A stretch of DNA of 64,000 nt from Lobosporangium transversale (GCF_002105155.1 NW_019028988.1:62001-126000); one strand, 5' to 3'; shown: positions 1 to 12,487, counted from the first letter of the stretch. A program made the numbers and translations. Notes: generated by a model not told the origin, from the letters alone.

Positions 1-276
1 CCCGTCTCGCCACGAACATTAGTACCCTAATTGATGATAGTAGAGAGTAAAAAGATATACATTAAGGACTACTTTGGGCTGTATCTGGTGTTCTGCGTGT
101 AAAAAAAAGGAGGTGAGGAGAGTGAGAGATGAGGAGGTCAATTAGCTTACCTCCCACCATCCGTCCTGGTAGAGTTCATCTTTCTGGATGACAATAATGG
201 GCTCGCCAATGTGAAAGGAGATTTCATCTTCGGCCTCGGCCTCGAAGTTGTGAATGGCCCAAACGGTCTCGGGCAT
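1..276 (-). CDS. SH3-domain protein, N-terminal exons (partial, runs off left edge)
   Basis: Seen: exon 1 is 151-276 (ATG at 276-274, 42 codons, donor GTAAGC). The intron is 27-150, ending TTAG. Exon 2 starts at 26 and stays in phase to the window edge. The peptide is an SH3 domain starting almost at residue 1: an acidic RT-loop with EDEISFHIGE, then DGWWE at residues 38-42. After splicing comes GTNVRGETG, the usual glycine-rich continuation. SH3 domains bind proline-rich partners, often in cortical actin or polarity complexes. An SH3 at the very N terminus fits Boi-type polarity proteins (SH3-SAM-PH), but the rest of the protein lies outside the window, so the exact family is open. Other acceptors in the intron give early stops, which supports this splice. 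Confidence 0.8.
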
Positions 277-1310
277 GATGTATTATTTAGTCGCGTGGTG
301 ATTCGTTACTTGCGTTTTTTTTGTATGTACTTTGGACTGTTTGTTGTTTCTTTCAACAGTACAGAATAGTAGACTGATGAAGAATAATGATAGTAATAAA
401 AAAGAAAGAGAGCAATTGTGGGAGTGTGTTAGCTGTTATTTTGTATACAGTTACAGACCACAATGTGAAAAGAGTAAGAGAGAAAAAGAGCATAGGGAGT
501 GTTTTGTAGGAAAGAAGGGGGGGAGAACGAGAGCGAACACAGACAAAATGGAGCAGAATCAGCTATAAATGTTGTTTCCCAGCAAACATTGTGGTTCTTG
601 TCTTTATCATCATATTTCAATATGCATTTTGCAATCATTAGAAAAGGAGCGAAAAGTCAAAATACGACCACATTCAGAGAAAAAAAGAAAGAAAGAAAGA
701 AAAAGCTAAAGTGGGAGAGAGAGTCAATAAAGACAAATGACAATGTTGAAGACAATGGCAGAGTTGCGAATTTAGAGAGAAATGCGAGGGCGCCAAAAGT
801 GTGAAGAGTTCTATTGCGAGTATCGTGGTCGGACCAACTCCATGCCATCATGCCATGGTATCCCGTGCTTTCCGTTACATGCATTACTCTCGGAGTAAAC
901 AGGCGATTATCTTGCCTGAAGTATTATTTTATAAATCATGATTGATACATGACCCTTTTTTTAATGAATACTGAAATGGCCCGTTATTGAAGCACACCAA
1001 AACGACGTCAATGAAGAAAACAGTAAAGAGAAAAGGGGAGCAAGCAGGAAGGAGATGAAAATAGAGTATGATGAGACCCCGAGGAGGAGAGGGAGGAATG
1101 ACAATGATATATTGGGCTAAGATTGATAAATGTCAATGTACAGATGTACAGAAATATGCAGATGGGTGCAGAAATGTGCAGTGGTCATTTATCAATTAAC
1201 AGCAAGGATTGCCATACTTTCTTAATTAAATAAAAATGAAAAAGTTGTTGTCAAATTTCTCTCTATTGTTGAAGGGAAAGGGGCATCAATTCGTAAAAGT
1301 TGTTTGGTTC

Positions 1311-1355
1311 GGTCGTTTTTGGTCGTTTTTGGTCGTTTTGGTCGTTTTGGTCGTG
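1311..1355. repeat. tandem repeat, about 5 copies of GGTCGTTTT(T)
   Basis: Head-to-tail copies of a 9-10 base unit, GGTCGTTTT with an optional extra T. It is a short minisatellite with no coding context. Confidence 0.9.
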
Positions 1356-1762
1356 AGGATGGTGGCGTGGAATAGCGAGAAGAGGCGTTAATGAAATGGT
1401 ATAATGAAGAAAATAAAAATATACAGAAAATAAATTAAAGTGACACAGCTTGCAGGGCAAGTGCACGGAAAGGGAAAGGAAAAGGGAATGAGGAGGGATG
1501 GAGATGAATGAGGAAAGGAAAGAAGAAAAAAAAAAAAAAAGGAATGAACCAGCCAGAATGATTGAGCAAAGTAATGATGACTGACTCTTTTTTTTTTTTG
1601 TGAAGTGAGCATAAACACACTCTGTAGGCTTAGTATAAAAGGATAACAAAAGAGAGGAGAGCGCGCGGCAATTGTTTGTTTTGACTTGCAGCGATAATTC
1701 GTTTAATGAGCAGCCTTATTCTTTCACCCCCAAATTTGCAATTGCTGCAATTACAGCAAATG

Positions 1763-1782
1763 AAAGTGTTCCTGAACACTTT
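1763..1782. repeat. perfect 9-bp inverted repeat, 2-base spacer
   Basis: The arms AAAGTGTTC and GAACACTTT are separated by CT, giving a near-palindrome of 20 bases. It could be a dimeric transcription-factor site or a chance hairpin. No gene is near enough to decide. Confidence 0.5.
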
Positions 1783-3691
1783 TAAATTCAGGAACAACTT
1801 CATTTTATACATGTGCCCCTTAGACCTAAAAAAAAAAAACCAGTCATTGTGTTCTTTTAAATCTCTTAATCTCTCTGACCAAAGGGGCAGGGATTGCAAC
1901 AAGAAAGGAGTATCCACAACGCCCATCTTCATGTATTAATACATGTACATCATGTACACTTGGTCTGGTTATCAAATTGCCCTTATTCAGCCAGGATCAA
2001 TTCTACATTGTTTATAGGCCTAAGCGGATCCTTTCTTTCACTCTTTTTTAACTTTATACCACAAAAATACATAACCGATAGAATTATTACAACATCTTTG
2101 AATCCTGGCTCTCATCCGCAGATGAACACAGGGCTCCTCTTTTTTTTTCTCTTCTAGTGACCCTTAGACTCTGCTTGCTGCATGTATGCTTATTTCCAAG
2201 ACTAAGAAAGGAGTGAGAGTATACTCTGCATGAAGCTATTTCTCTGTTCATGTAAAGTAATGAATCTTTTCACATCACTCTTTTTTTTTTTTTCTGCTCA
2301 CTTTTCAATATTCAGTTTGGAGGTCAGAAATCAACCCATATTTCGTTTTGTATCGAATGCCGCCTTTCTGTAGCCTGGGAGCATCGGTCAAGATGTTTTT
2401 GTTTCCTTACAGGTGTATTCATGTATAGTAGCAAGAAATGTTATCATTCTGGATTAGAGTATAAAAATGCCTGACTAGGTGAAACAATTAGCCATATACA
2501 ACCATGTTGGATTGTTAATGCTTAATAAGAAAAAAAAGCTTAAAGTTTCCTTCATCTGTCGGAAGTAGCAATAATTAATCAAAAAAAACCTTTTAATATG
2601 CCATGTGAAGGCCACATTGATGGATTCTACACTATAGTATAATGAGCTGCTCTTCCTTATAAAACAGAGAATACATTCATTTCTAATAGTCTTTTCTTTT
2701 TCACTACATGTACTTCTATCCTCTCTTATTAGAATACGTATTGATGTTGTTAGAAATACAGACATTCATAACGGCCTGCGATGGACCATCCTTCCAAGAC
2801 TCACCTAACCCTGTTTCAGTTTTTAGTTTACATGTACTGCTGCTGGAGCCAAGGTGTCGCATAGTCTTGTATTTATGTCTGTTTTTTTATTTTTGAGAAA
2901 ATTCGCTCAAGAAACCCGTGCGGCATACGGCATGGAGTTTCATCTTTTTTTTTTTTTTTTTCTTCAAGACCCTGTCCTCTTCTTAGCATGTTTGTCAACT
3001 GCAAAAAGAGCTTTCCTTTTTTTTTTTTTTTTTTTTTTTTTTTGTTTTTTTTTTGTTTTTAGTCCTTAATAGTCAACTGATAAGCCAATAGATCAAATAC
3101 TTTTTTTTTTTTTTGCTCATTAGTTTTAATGTTCAACTTTATAAACCGTACACATTGTACAAATTAAATGCAATGTCGCACGAGAGAAACTATGTAACGA
3201 ACCATGCGATAGAAAAGTATACATGTTTACAGCTGTCCGAAACTACCAGTAGAATATTCGATAGCAGGTCTACATTCTCACAATCGCCTCAAGAAAAGTA
3301 AGGGGAATTCAAAGCTGGAGTTGTTCCACTTTTTTTTTTTTTTTTTTTTTTTTTTTTAGCCGCACGAGCAAAGTATCTACTGACATTTCAGCAAATATAC
3401 TTCGCATCTGAAGTTTTCAGATATGAATTTACGTTATCAGCTTTTTTATTCTTTATTTTTAAATCAAAACATCGCTGACAGCATTTTGTCGCTCCTCTCC
3501 TTGTACAATAAATAATGCCATTACCGGACAACTATCCATATACTATTTACAACTATTACCAAAGACCCTTATTTCCGTTACCAAGAAAATAAAGCTTGCA
3601 AAGAAAAACACGTATATATATAATTTATATTACTAGATACATCAATTTATTAATGTTGATTCGCGGCCCTACCAAACAAAGCCCAAACTCC

Positions 3692-3784
3692 AGAAAAAAA
3701 AAGAAAAAGAAAAAGAAAAAAAAAGAAAAAGAAAAAGAAAAAGAAAAAAAAAGATAAGGAAAAAAAGAAAAAGAAAAAAAAAAA
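3692..3784. repeat. purine (GAAAAA) simple-sequence tract
   Basis: Irregular runs of AAAAAG/AAAAAAG over about 90 bases, an A/G-only strand typical of microsatellite expansion. Confidence 0.85.
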
Positions 3785-4027
3785 GATTCTTTTTTTGTCT
3801 TGAAAGTCTCAGTAACCATTAAAGTGCTTGCTCTGCAAAGGTCAGTTCAATTACGATAGGATATATTGAGAACTTGTAGCTTGTTTCCTACAACAATAGA
3901 TACATATTTCTATATATACAACATCCTGACAAGGACGGACAATCATGTCGAATCTCATTACATTGCTCAGATTACTACCTATAAAAATAAGGCTGCTTGT
4001 TCCTCGGAGCATAAGCCATCGTCTGAG

Positions 4028-4044
4028 CAGTGGCAGTGCCACTG
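4028..4044. promoter_or_regulatory. 17-base palindrome upstream of the MLKL-like gene
   Basis: CAGTGGCA and TGCCACTG flank a single G. It lies about 310 bases before the ATG at 4351. A role as an operator-like binding site is only a suggestion. Confidence 0.3.
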
Positions 4045-4350
4045 GGTTGACTGGATATGCGACATGCATAGACGCGCCGCGTTAATGTTTTTACTTTGGT
4101 ACTAAATCGAATTATTTATTGCTCTCACTTTTTTTTTTATTATTATTATAAACTTTCCGACCTCGCCCCACTTCCTCTTCATTTCTCTCTTCTATTCATT
4201 TACAGCTTCATCAAGGCATATTGTCTCCTATCTCTACTCATTACTTCAACCTTTGTTCGATTGCCAAAGACAAGTTACAAAGGAGAACAAGGATAGACCT
4301 AGCTCGAGTTACTTTTTTAAAAGCACAAAAGCATCAAGATCTACTGCGAC

Positions 4351-7300
4351 ATGACCGGGATGTCTCCAAAACCTACCGTGGCTGATGCTGCTAGCATCAA
4401 TAATACAACTAATACTAATGCCACTTACGCAGAGGGACTCAACGAGATCCGGGATCGTATGATGACTGTAGAAAGCCAGCAGAACCAGCCAGCCAGTACC
4501 ACAGCCCGAGGATTGGATACTGCTGGCAACCGTATGTTCGCAGCTGGTAATAAAGTCATGGAGGTTCATGAAATGGGTGCGCTCGGTTTATCGACGGTTA
4601 AGAGGGTCTTGGGTGATAATGCCAAGCCAGTTCTCAATAGCATGATTCAGTTGGCAGACAAGATTGTCGATGTCGGAAAAGTGGTGCCAATCGTAGCCCC
4701 GGTCTTTGTCATCTTGAAGGTTAGTTAATGACTTGAAAAAAGGCTTTTATGGGTACTTGAGCTACTCTGTATGTGACACCGTTTCCTCACCACTAATTTA
4801 ATACATCTGCCCAAAATATGAAATAAAAATAAAAATATTAGATTATAATTGATGCCGAGCAAAAGGCGCGTGATACCGATGAAAAATGTCAGGATTTGAT
4901 GGAGCGTATCAATTTCATGGTTAGTCATCTACTTGTTTTGGAACGCATTGAAGTCATGGATATACTCCGGACAGTCATGCAACGAGTTCAGGATGTGCTC
5001 AAGGATGCCGCGGCCTTGATTGAAGCCTACAGGAAGCAAGGCAGGGTTGCCCGGCGGTTGAAGATGTCTAATACCCAAAACTTTGAGAGCATGGCCGAAC
5101 GTATCTCTAGCTGCTCCTCTGATTTGATGATGAGTCTGCAGATCCAGCAGACGGGCGACCTTTCCGTCCTGAGGAGAGCGGTCCCTAGGGACCTAGTCGC
5201 CGAGAATTTCATTAAAGACCATGGAGGACAAGAAGCCATTAATGTGAGTGCTTTCCCTATTTGTATTCATGAGGAGAAAGGATATGGTGACGAATACTGA
5301 AGATTTTTATTTTTATTATATTAGAACAATCCTACACTTGTCAAAGAGTTTGCAGAAAAAATGCATTTGGCTATGTCAGACCAAGTTATGACTCAGATGA
5401 GATCTAATTTGCAGGAAGTGATGGCTCAGAACCAGCGTCAGATCGAAGAGTTGATTCGCCAGTCCTCTAGCACTAACGTCGCAGATACCATCAAAACTAT
5501 TGCAAATCAGCAGCGAGAATGGGAATCTGAGCGGAAGCTAACTTGTGTGCAATGCAATCAAGATTACAAAATTTCTGCTAACGGTCCCCAAGCATGCGGT
5601 TTCCACTCTGCGGTCGCCAACTATGACCGATACCGTTGCTGCAACCGGACGTCGCCATGTAAGATAGGGTATCATCAGCCAGAACACCATTCTAAATACC
5701 CTTACAGTAATTTTTATCCTTGGTCCTACGGTTTGCTCGGTTATTCGGATACTGTTGACTACTGGGCTAAGCTTATTGAAATCGACTTGGAGGAGGATGA
5801 CAGTACGCAGAAGGTCCGTGTAGGAAAGCTGCTTCGGTGGAAGACTTGGGGTGAGCTTATCCCGATCCCTCTAATGCTTGTCAACATTGGCCACGTCAGG
5901 GATGATCTTCTGCATTATCTTGAAATCCTTGATGCAGCTGGAATAGAGGATGAACGGAAGAGAGTGCTAAGAACCGGTAACACACGTATTTTCAAGAATG
6001 CTCCTGAAGGCGAGACAGAGGCTTATTCAATGGGTGAATGGATTCTGGATCAAGGGACGCAACAAATCACAGGCATGAAACTGACTGTCAAGGTCAAGAG
6101 TAGTAAGGAGCCAACAGTATGTATCTTACCAATCGACCCCAAGGAAGTCAGTATGGCGCCTGGAAAATCCCTCGAATACCTATCTAAGGGAGAATGGCAG
6201 GTTTACAAACCCGAGACGCCCTACGTGTTCCCAAAGACGCTTCAACTAGGCCCAGTTCTGCGGGAGACGCGCCTAAGGGAACCTAGGACATTCAAGACCA
6301 AAGCGCCACACGGCTATCCCGTTATTTTGAGCGCTCCTTCAGAGATGGTGGCTAACAATAACCAATTGGTTTCACGGCGGGATATTGATCGCTTCCTGGG
6401 GCACTGGCGCGCGCTCAATACTGCACCTCTATCGACTCAGAACCAAATTATCTTTTTGTCAGCAAAAGCCGAATTCCGCCTTGTGGGTGAGAAGGAATAC
6501 AAACCCGTCAAATACTTCGGATTACGGCTGAATGCTAAGTTTCCACTTTCTGTGGCGCCGTCACAAGCGATCGACATCCCATTTGAGTTTACTGTTGACA
6601 AGCCGGAAAAGGTCAGAGAGGACAGAGACCACCTGGTCGCAATCAATTTTGCGCATTTGACTATTCATCATCCACTCCGCGTTCGGATCACTTTAACGGA
6701 TATTGGAGGGCAGAGTATTTCACTTGTGCAAGAGTACGTTCACCTTGTCATGGGTATCACGCCTCGCAAAGAAAACGATATTGGTTACTTTTTTGTTGAT
6801 GATATCGATATTAGTCAACGGACTCTTGTCACAATCACCAAGTCGCCTTCCCCTGACTACTTTCTTTCTATCTGTGCCAATCGAGAAGCTCCCATCAAAC
6901 TGACTGTGACAGACCTTCACAAGATTGTATATAAGGCGCAACAGACGGGCGTCACTCAAGTTGATATGAAGTTGGGCCAGCATAACCTAGGAATTAACTG
7001 GACGATATGGGCTCTTGTGGACTTGAACTGTAGACGGGTATACGGGTTTAAGGTTCTGGTGTACCATGGCAAGAAGACTCCTGTTAAAACTTCGGCTTGT
7101 CTAGGATACGCGCCATGCCCACTCTATTGCGAAGATGATATGGAGACACGTCCGATCCAGTATGCCGAGGAGTCCAAGATTGTGCCTCAAGTTACTCATC
7201 GTGATAATGTAGTTGTAGTCGAGGATGATCCATACGATGACGATGTCCCTCCAGCCCCAGCCCCAATTCCAGCTCCAGCTCCAGCTCCAACTCCAGTCCC

Positions 7301-7802
7301 AGTTCCGGCCTCAACTCCTCTCTCAAGTTTCGCACCAGTTCATATTCCTGCTCTTGAGCCTATTATAGCTTCTGTCCCTCCACCCGCTGCAGCTACCGCG
7401 CCTTCCCTGTCTACTCCGTCCATTGTTGCACCGATGACTCCAATCCCAGAAGCAATATCATCTGGTGCGCCAGTGCCTGGAATGACCTCTATCCAGATTG
7501 CCACTGCCCCTTCTATTGATGCTCTCCAAGCCAAAGTTGCTGCTCTTGAGGCCCGCCTAGAAGCCGCCGAACGCCATGATGCGCTTATGACTAAGATCCT
7601 GGCGCTAGAAAAGCGATTGGATGCAGCTGCAGCTGCACCAGCAACGCCTTCCGAGCCCGACAGAGTCTCAGTACTAGAGAATAGATTAGCTTCTATGGAC
7701 CAGAAGCTGGATTCTATGAATATTAATTTGAGATTGTTGGATGGTAATGCATCCAGGTTAGCCATGTCGCTTGAAAAGATTGCTAACCTCCTGTCAAGTT
7801 AA
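4351..7802 (+). CDS. MLKL/HeLo-like four-helix adaptor protein with novel C-terminal region
   Basis: Three exons, 4351-4719, 4842-5243 and 5325-7802, all joined in phase 0, encode 1,082 residues. Residues about 60-260 are helical. A hydrophobic stretch VVPIVAPVFVILK is followed by helices with conserved Cys and Leu spacing, and by the segment QIQQTGDLSVL. This resembles the N-terminal MLKL-type domain (cd21037) also found in fungal cell-death proteins. In that family the bundle binds or disrupts membranes when an attached sensor triggers it. The C-terminal part has a CxxC...CGFH pair and further Cys/His, likely a zinc site (about residues 330-365). A beta-rich region without a recognised family comes next, then a Pro/Ala-rich linker (about 885-960) and a final coiled coil (about 985-1080). 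No kinase or NLR domain is present. The cell-death role is inferred from domain resemblance only. Confidence 0.8.
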
Positions 7803-8229
7803 AATGCGGATGACAAATAGATAAAAGAGAGGCAGTGATCAATGCAGCAAATACTTTTCGGCTACCAAACATAGTTCGCCAAGGATGCCTTTGAATGCTA
7901 AACCATACATCACTGCTCTTAATCAGTAGTGGTTTATTCAGATATAAGTAAGAGAGGGCTACAATGATGTCGAATAAAATTGTTAGACAGATGTTATAAC
8001 CATCCCCTCCAGTAGGTAGCATCCAAAAATTTAGACATTTTGTCAAGATGCACTTAGAGGGATCGGAGCGAGTCTATTTCAGCCTATGAATTGACAATGT
8101 AAGGCATGCTTCAATGACATCAGCAGTACTTTGAGGAGTGTTTGGAGTAGCGAGTGCGGTCAAGGACTTAAAGGATTTTGTAAATAACAAGGCCTACAAC
8201 TAATTTATGGCAGATCAGACTGCCTAATC

Positions 8230-8302
8230 AGCGTAAGTGAATCGGATGAAATTTTACTATGGTCGAACAAGAATTGGAGGCAGTTAACTAAAGGAAGCTG
8301 GA
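8230..8302 (+). repeat. short dispersed repeat, copy 1
   Basis: Shares GTGAATCGGATGAAAT and the loosely matching 55 bases after it with 12054-12126 on the same strand, about 70 percent by eye. Probably an old transposable-element fragment. Confidence 0.55.
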
Positions 8303-8707
8303 AATCAACATTCCAAACTTTCAAATATAAACCGAAACTTTATTCCAGGGCAAGGGGCACCCGTCTATTTTTGTTGCCATGAGAGATGTTACTCCATTCT
8401 CTTGCTGCATGCTCAAAACCGACTGGGTGGAGAGAAATAGCTGAATGAACATAGCAATTGTAATAATGAACAGCATACACAATTTTGGGACCCAATATCA
8501 TTGCTTCTGGTGTCAATACGATCATTAAATGACAATCGAGCCATTTTGTCAATTGTATTGGTACTCTCTAGTAGTGTTGTATCTGTAGGCAACCTATATA
8601 ATTAGTGTTTTGTATGCTTTCCTTTGACTTTGTAGGCTGCCTGGTGCCCCTTTGACACGCTCTCAATCAGTTTATGACAGGCCTCTGATAGAATCGCGTA
8701 CAAGGTT

Positions 8708-8832
8708 GAGTGAAGTCAACAGAAAGCTCCTGGAGCAGCAAGGAACTATAAGCGAGCAGTGTCTTCCTTTGGTCACACATGAGGTGCCTACGCCCATTGT
8801 AGCAAAGCTACCGACGCCCTACGTGGCCAAAG
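8708..8832 (+). repeat. duplicated coding-like fragment, copy 1
   Basis: Aligns without a gap to 9800-9924 at roughly 84 percent identity by eye. In the same frame both copies read LSEVNRKL.EQ...ISEQCLPL and then HEV..PIVA. Frame-preserving divergence over 125 bases suggests remnants of one translated sequence, perhaps a retroelement or a decayed multigene family. The source is unknown. Confidence 0.75.
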
Positions 8833-9478
8833 TTCAAAGGACTAGACAATATTCGAGATCTTATCGGGAATAGCTCCTCTATGATATACCTGGAAGATAT
8901 CCAATTAGACATAGTGAAGAAGGAAGAGCGTGCAGGTCGAAGAAGCCACCCCGCTGTTATTTTACCCAAGAACAGGGTAGTGTCTCTGGTATCGAGGCCA
9001 CCGTCATATTATCCTAAGCATATTACCAACCGCCTTGGGTGCTTACCACGACATAGACCCAAAAGTAGGATAAAGTTCTACATGGATGACTTAAGGAAAA
9101 TGACACAAGTCCTGTCATATCTTCATTGTTTAGATACCAGCCTTCCCTTATATACCACACGTCTACAAAGGCTCTTCCTGCTCTATATCAGCCCAAAGGC
9201 TGCTTTAGCATAAAGAGTTCATTCTTCAATGAAGCGAGAAGTGACTTAATTCTTTTGGCCACCCTGGTTAGTGTTATCAGCGTCGCCACTTTACAAACCT
9301 TTTCCCCTTCAAACCATGCAAAAGCAATAAAACAACCACACTTGGTATGGAAACACGACTGAATAGGCTCTTAAGGGGATCAACAATGGTGATTGGGTTA
9401 TGTTGTATCTATCTCTAATTGGCTGTTGCCAATGTTACCTTTCCCTTCCACATTTACTTTTATTCCTACAAAATTTGG

Positions 9479-9555
9479 CCTCGGTATGGTTGTAGAGGTA
9501 GTGTAGTGCAGACATGTGCGAACTACACAGGAACACTGTCCTTTTATGCGGCACA
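9479..9555 (+). repeat. dispersed inverted repeat, arm 1
   Basis: Nearly identical (about 90 percent by eye) to the reverse complement of 15158-15237. A shared core is GCAGACATGTGCGAACTAC. It is followed by a hairpin-like segment in both copies. Likely an old mobile-element end or MITE-like sequence. Confidence 0.8.
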
Positions 9556-9799
9556 ATCACATCCCTTTGTTAGGGAGATGTTGATCATATAGCACTGCTT
9601 TTGTGGGCGGATATGTCCATATACTTGTATGGAGTGCCTCTGAGGAAAGCTACTTCCTGGCCACAGGGTCCCTAGATGCTTCTTTTCGGATGTTGCAGGT
9701 TGTGAATAAGGACGATCAATATCGGCATCGCTTGAAGTGAGGCACTAGACAAACGGTCATTAACGCTAGTAACGTCTGTATTCAAGATGAAAGTGGGTT

Positions 9800-9924
9800 G
9801 AGTGAAGTCAACAGAAAGCTCCCGGAGCAGAGAGTGGCTATAAGCGAGCAATGTCTTCCTTTGGCCGCACATGAGGTGTCTAAGCCCATTGTAGCAACGC
9901 CACCAGTGCCCTACGTGACCAAAG
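9800..9924 (+). repeat. duplicated coding-like fragment, copy 2
   Basis: Second copy of the fragment at 8708-8832, same strand, 1.1 kb downstream. The frame stays open to a stop near 9995, adding a tail that ends DRFKDNELEE. No start codon or promoter is convincing. Confidence 0.75.
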
Positions 9925-11307
9925 AACCCCTAAGCAGACCACCACTAAGACCCATCATTATAGACAGGTTCAAAGACAATGAGTTGGAGGAATAGTATGC
10001 CAGGCGGATCGATCAAAGAATACCGCTTTAAATGCAATGTGTGCAGCGAATGCACTTTTGCACGTGTCATTTCTTGCAGAGCTGCGACTAGGGAGAACAA
10101 CAAGTAGCATGCGATTGAGAGCATCAAGTTAAAGACTAAAGCGGGAGGTGTTAGTTAGTTAGTTGCCATAAACAAGAGAATAATGTGCCATGTCCTTGTA
10201 TAAGCTAGTACGCGTCAAGAGCAGTAGTGTACACATTAATTATCAGCCTCTGCTTTTATTCAATATCTCCGTGCAACTCTGCATGGCGTCTACACGTAGA
10301 AGGTATTCTTATATATTCCTCTGGATAAGGCTACATTCTGCTCACACAGTATATACAACAGCTCAGATATGCCTCGTAATATGGATCCACATCCGTAGTT
10401 CAGCTGATTGATCGGGATGAACCTCCATTCGATTAAGTTGTAAGCCACCATCTTTGGCATACATTTCGTTCCTTCCAGGCTTGATTTAAAAATCGCCGTT
10501 GTGCTTTTTCAGCGTCCCTTCAGTAAACAGACTTCTGATGCGTATGCTTTAGAGGATAACAAAAAAAAAGCTCAGACTTTGTTTTATCGAGAGGAGCCGT
10601 TCCTGAGGATGATGGTGGATATCAAAGCTTTTTTGATTTTTTGTGCGTGTTATCGTTCTGTTAAATTATTAGTTGCGATGTTTAGATGATTGCCTCTTTC
10701 TGCTCCACAAAGTCACGCATCCTGTATGATATTTACTTTCCATTGGCTTTTGCTCACGAATGGCCAGGCTGGATTTGAATGGTCGCCAATAAGAGCAATC
10801 GTCATTTTTTTCTTAATCTAAGACAGGTTTGTCTATTCCAGCCAGAGAGTGAATAAGGTAACGCAATTTAAAATAAAAGAGGACATGAAACGCTTTCGTA
10901 TACATTTATCTTACCAGAGAGTAAAGATAGGACGAGAGGCCTTCTGCTATCCAGCACGTACCAATCTTGGATGCTTCGACCCCATGCTTAGGGATTTTGA
11001 CATTCTATAGGCTAGTATGCTCCACTTTTAGTCCCTGGTCCGGATCCTGTAACTTCTCGGTCAACATTGCTATTGCCATTCTGACTTATGCTGTCACACA
11101 TTGGCTGCTATTGGCTCATCATCGTCATCCGTTCGTTAGTGAGCCACAAAGGGGTGAGTTATTATTGATGTGAGCTTACATTAAGATCGATTGGTAGTAG
11201 TTATTATTCCCATGAATGATAGTCAGTGGTAATCATTATTCTCATGAAATGATGCTAATGAAAAATAGATCAACACAGGAACCTCGTTCGCTTACCTTAT
11301 CGTCTAT

Positions 11308-11314
11308 TATAAAA
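11308..11314 (+). promoter_or_regulatory. TATA box of cysteine-rich gene A
   Basis: TATAAAA, 134-140 bases upstream of the ATG at 11448, followed by a pyrimidine-rich (TTTCTCTTTCTC) 5' untranslated region. Confidence 0.6.
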
Positions 11315-11447
11315 TCCCTTGCAATTGTTTCTTCAGTATCATTTTATCCATTATCTTTTTCTCTTTCTCTTTCTCTTCCTTTCTTTCTACTCCTTCTCTG
11401 CCTCTCAAGGAACCTTCGACATCCATCAAAAGTCATAAAAAGATCTC

Positions 11448-11804
11448 ATGAAGCTCTATTCTGCAATCGCTCTTGTAGCTCTTACAAGTCTGGCCTTGAC
11501 TTCTAAATCTGCACAGTCTGCTCCCCTGAACAGTTGCATGACGTGTCTCCAGAGCTCTCTCTCATCTTTATCTGACTGCAAGGGTCTTGATATCCAAATC
11601 GGTAACTTGAATCCTGGCAACAACCCTTCGGCTTTCGCAACCTGCCTCTGCTCTTCCTTGGATGCAGCCTGGGTCGATGCCTGCACTGGTGCAGAGCACT
11701 GTGATCAAGATATCCTGTCATTCAAGAACACATATAGCGAAAACATTCAAGCGGCAGGATTGTCTTGCCAACCCACACCGGTCTTTTTACCTGCAAAATT
11801 TTAA
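11448..11804 (+). CDS. small secreted cysteine-rich protein, paralogue A
   Basis: Single exon, 118 residues. An N-terminal signal peptide (about residues 1-24, ending ...SAQSA) precedes eight cysteines in the order C-x2-C-x10-C-x21-C-x-C-x10-C-x5-C-x21-C. A tryptophan sits six residues after the C-x-C pair (SSLDAAW). Unlike its paralogues it ends soon after the last cysteine and has no C-terminal hydrophobic tail, so it should be released from the cell. I do not recognise a named family. Function is unknown; a wall-associated or effector-like extracellular role is a guess. Its closest relative is the next gene, with which it shares CSSLD.AWVD and the GLxC ending. Confidence 0.85.
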   Translation: MKLYSAIALVALTSLALTSKSAQSAPLNSCMTCLQSSLSSLSDCKGLDIQIGNLNPGNNPSAFATCLCSSLDAAWVDACTGAEHCDQDILSFKNTYSENIQAAGLSCQPTPVFLPAKF

Positions 11805-12053
11805 ACAGCAGTGATAAAGGAAATAGCAAAGCAATAATAAATATACATGTATATATATAAAAAGAATATTGGAAATGTCCCAATGAGATTACCAAATTCA
11901 GTACCCTTCTTCCTTTATTGACTGTCGTTTTAGTACCATGGAAAAGCGTCCATTAGATGCGCTTGCCGGTGGTCTAGCGACATCAAAGTATTTATTAAGA
12001 ACTAAGCAAGATCTTCTTCTTCGACCGTTTATATCAGAATAGGTTGTAAAGCC

Positions 12054-12126
12054 AGCATAGGTGAATCGGATGAAATATTACCATTGCCCAACCAGAGTTA
12101 AAGGGCAATTAGTTAAAAAGAAGGCA
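12054..12126 (+). repeat. short dispersed repeat, copy 2
   Basis: Partner of 8230-8302. Both contain GTGAATCGGATGAAAT followed by a weaker match. Confidence 0.55.
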
Positions 12127-12487
12127 GGGGTCATAGCGCATCGTTCTCTCACCATCTTCATATTTTTCTCCACAATTTGATTACATGGTCGATATATAAA
12201 AAAGACAGCTCCTGACCTAATGCAATGATATTGGAGCTCATTTCTCCTCAAGCACAAACAAAATGATCAAATAATCAAAAACAAAGAGATGTGCTTTAAT
12301 GAAGACGGAAATGCGAATGCCTATTTTGTAACCCTTTCATGAGTTTGAGAGAAGAAAGTACATGTATATATATATTAAACACTTGCAATATGCCGCCGAT
12401 TTTGTTTGAGCTGGGCACTGTTGCACAAATAAAGAACATTGGGCAAAGGCGAAAGTGACATGTGCTGAGTAATAATAATTATAAAAT

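Larger units (their letters stand above)
277..4350. other. 4 kb non-coding, AT-rich intergenic region
   Basis: I see no supportable gene here. Open frames are short and dominated by homopolymers. The region holds A/T runs (for example 3019-3043 and 3331-3357), a five-copy GGTCGTTTT tandem array (1311-1355), a purine tract (3692-3784), and two compact inverted repeats (1763-1782 and 4028-4044). The left end is the 5' flank of the SH3 gene and the right end that of the MLKL-like gene. Confidence 0.7.
7803..11447. other. 3.6 kb degraded repetitive region, no intact gene
   Basis: No full gene is supported. The stretch holds a duplicated 125-base coding-like fragment (8708-8832 and 9800-9924) and one arm of a dispersed inverted repeat (9479-9555). 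It also holds one copy of a short repeat (8230-8302) shared with 12054-12126. The last 150 bases are the promoter of the first cysteine-rich gene, with a TATA box at 11308. Confidence 0.7.

Noticed and set aside
332-1649. Several short frames on both strands
   Set aside because: Driven by homopolymers and purine tracts, overlapping one another, with no protein-like pattern.
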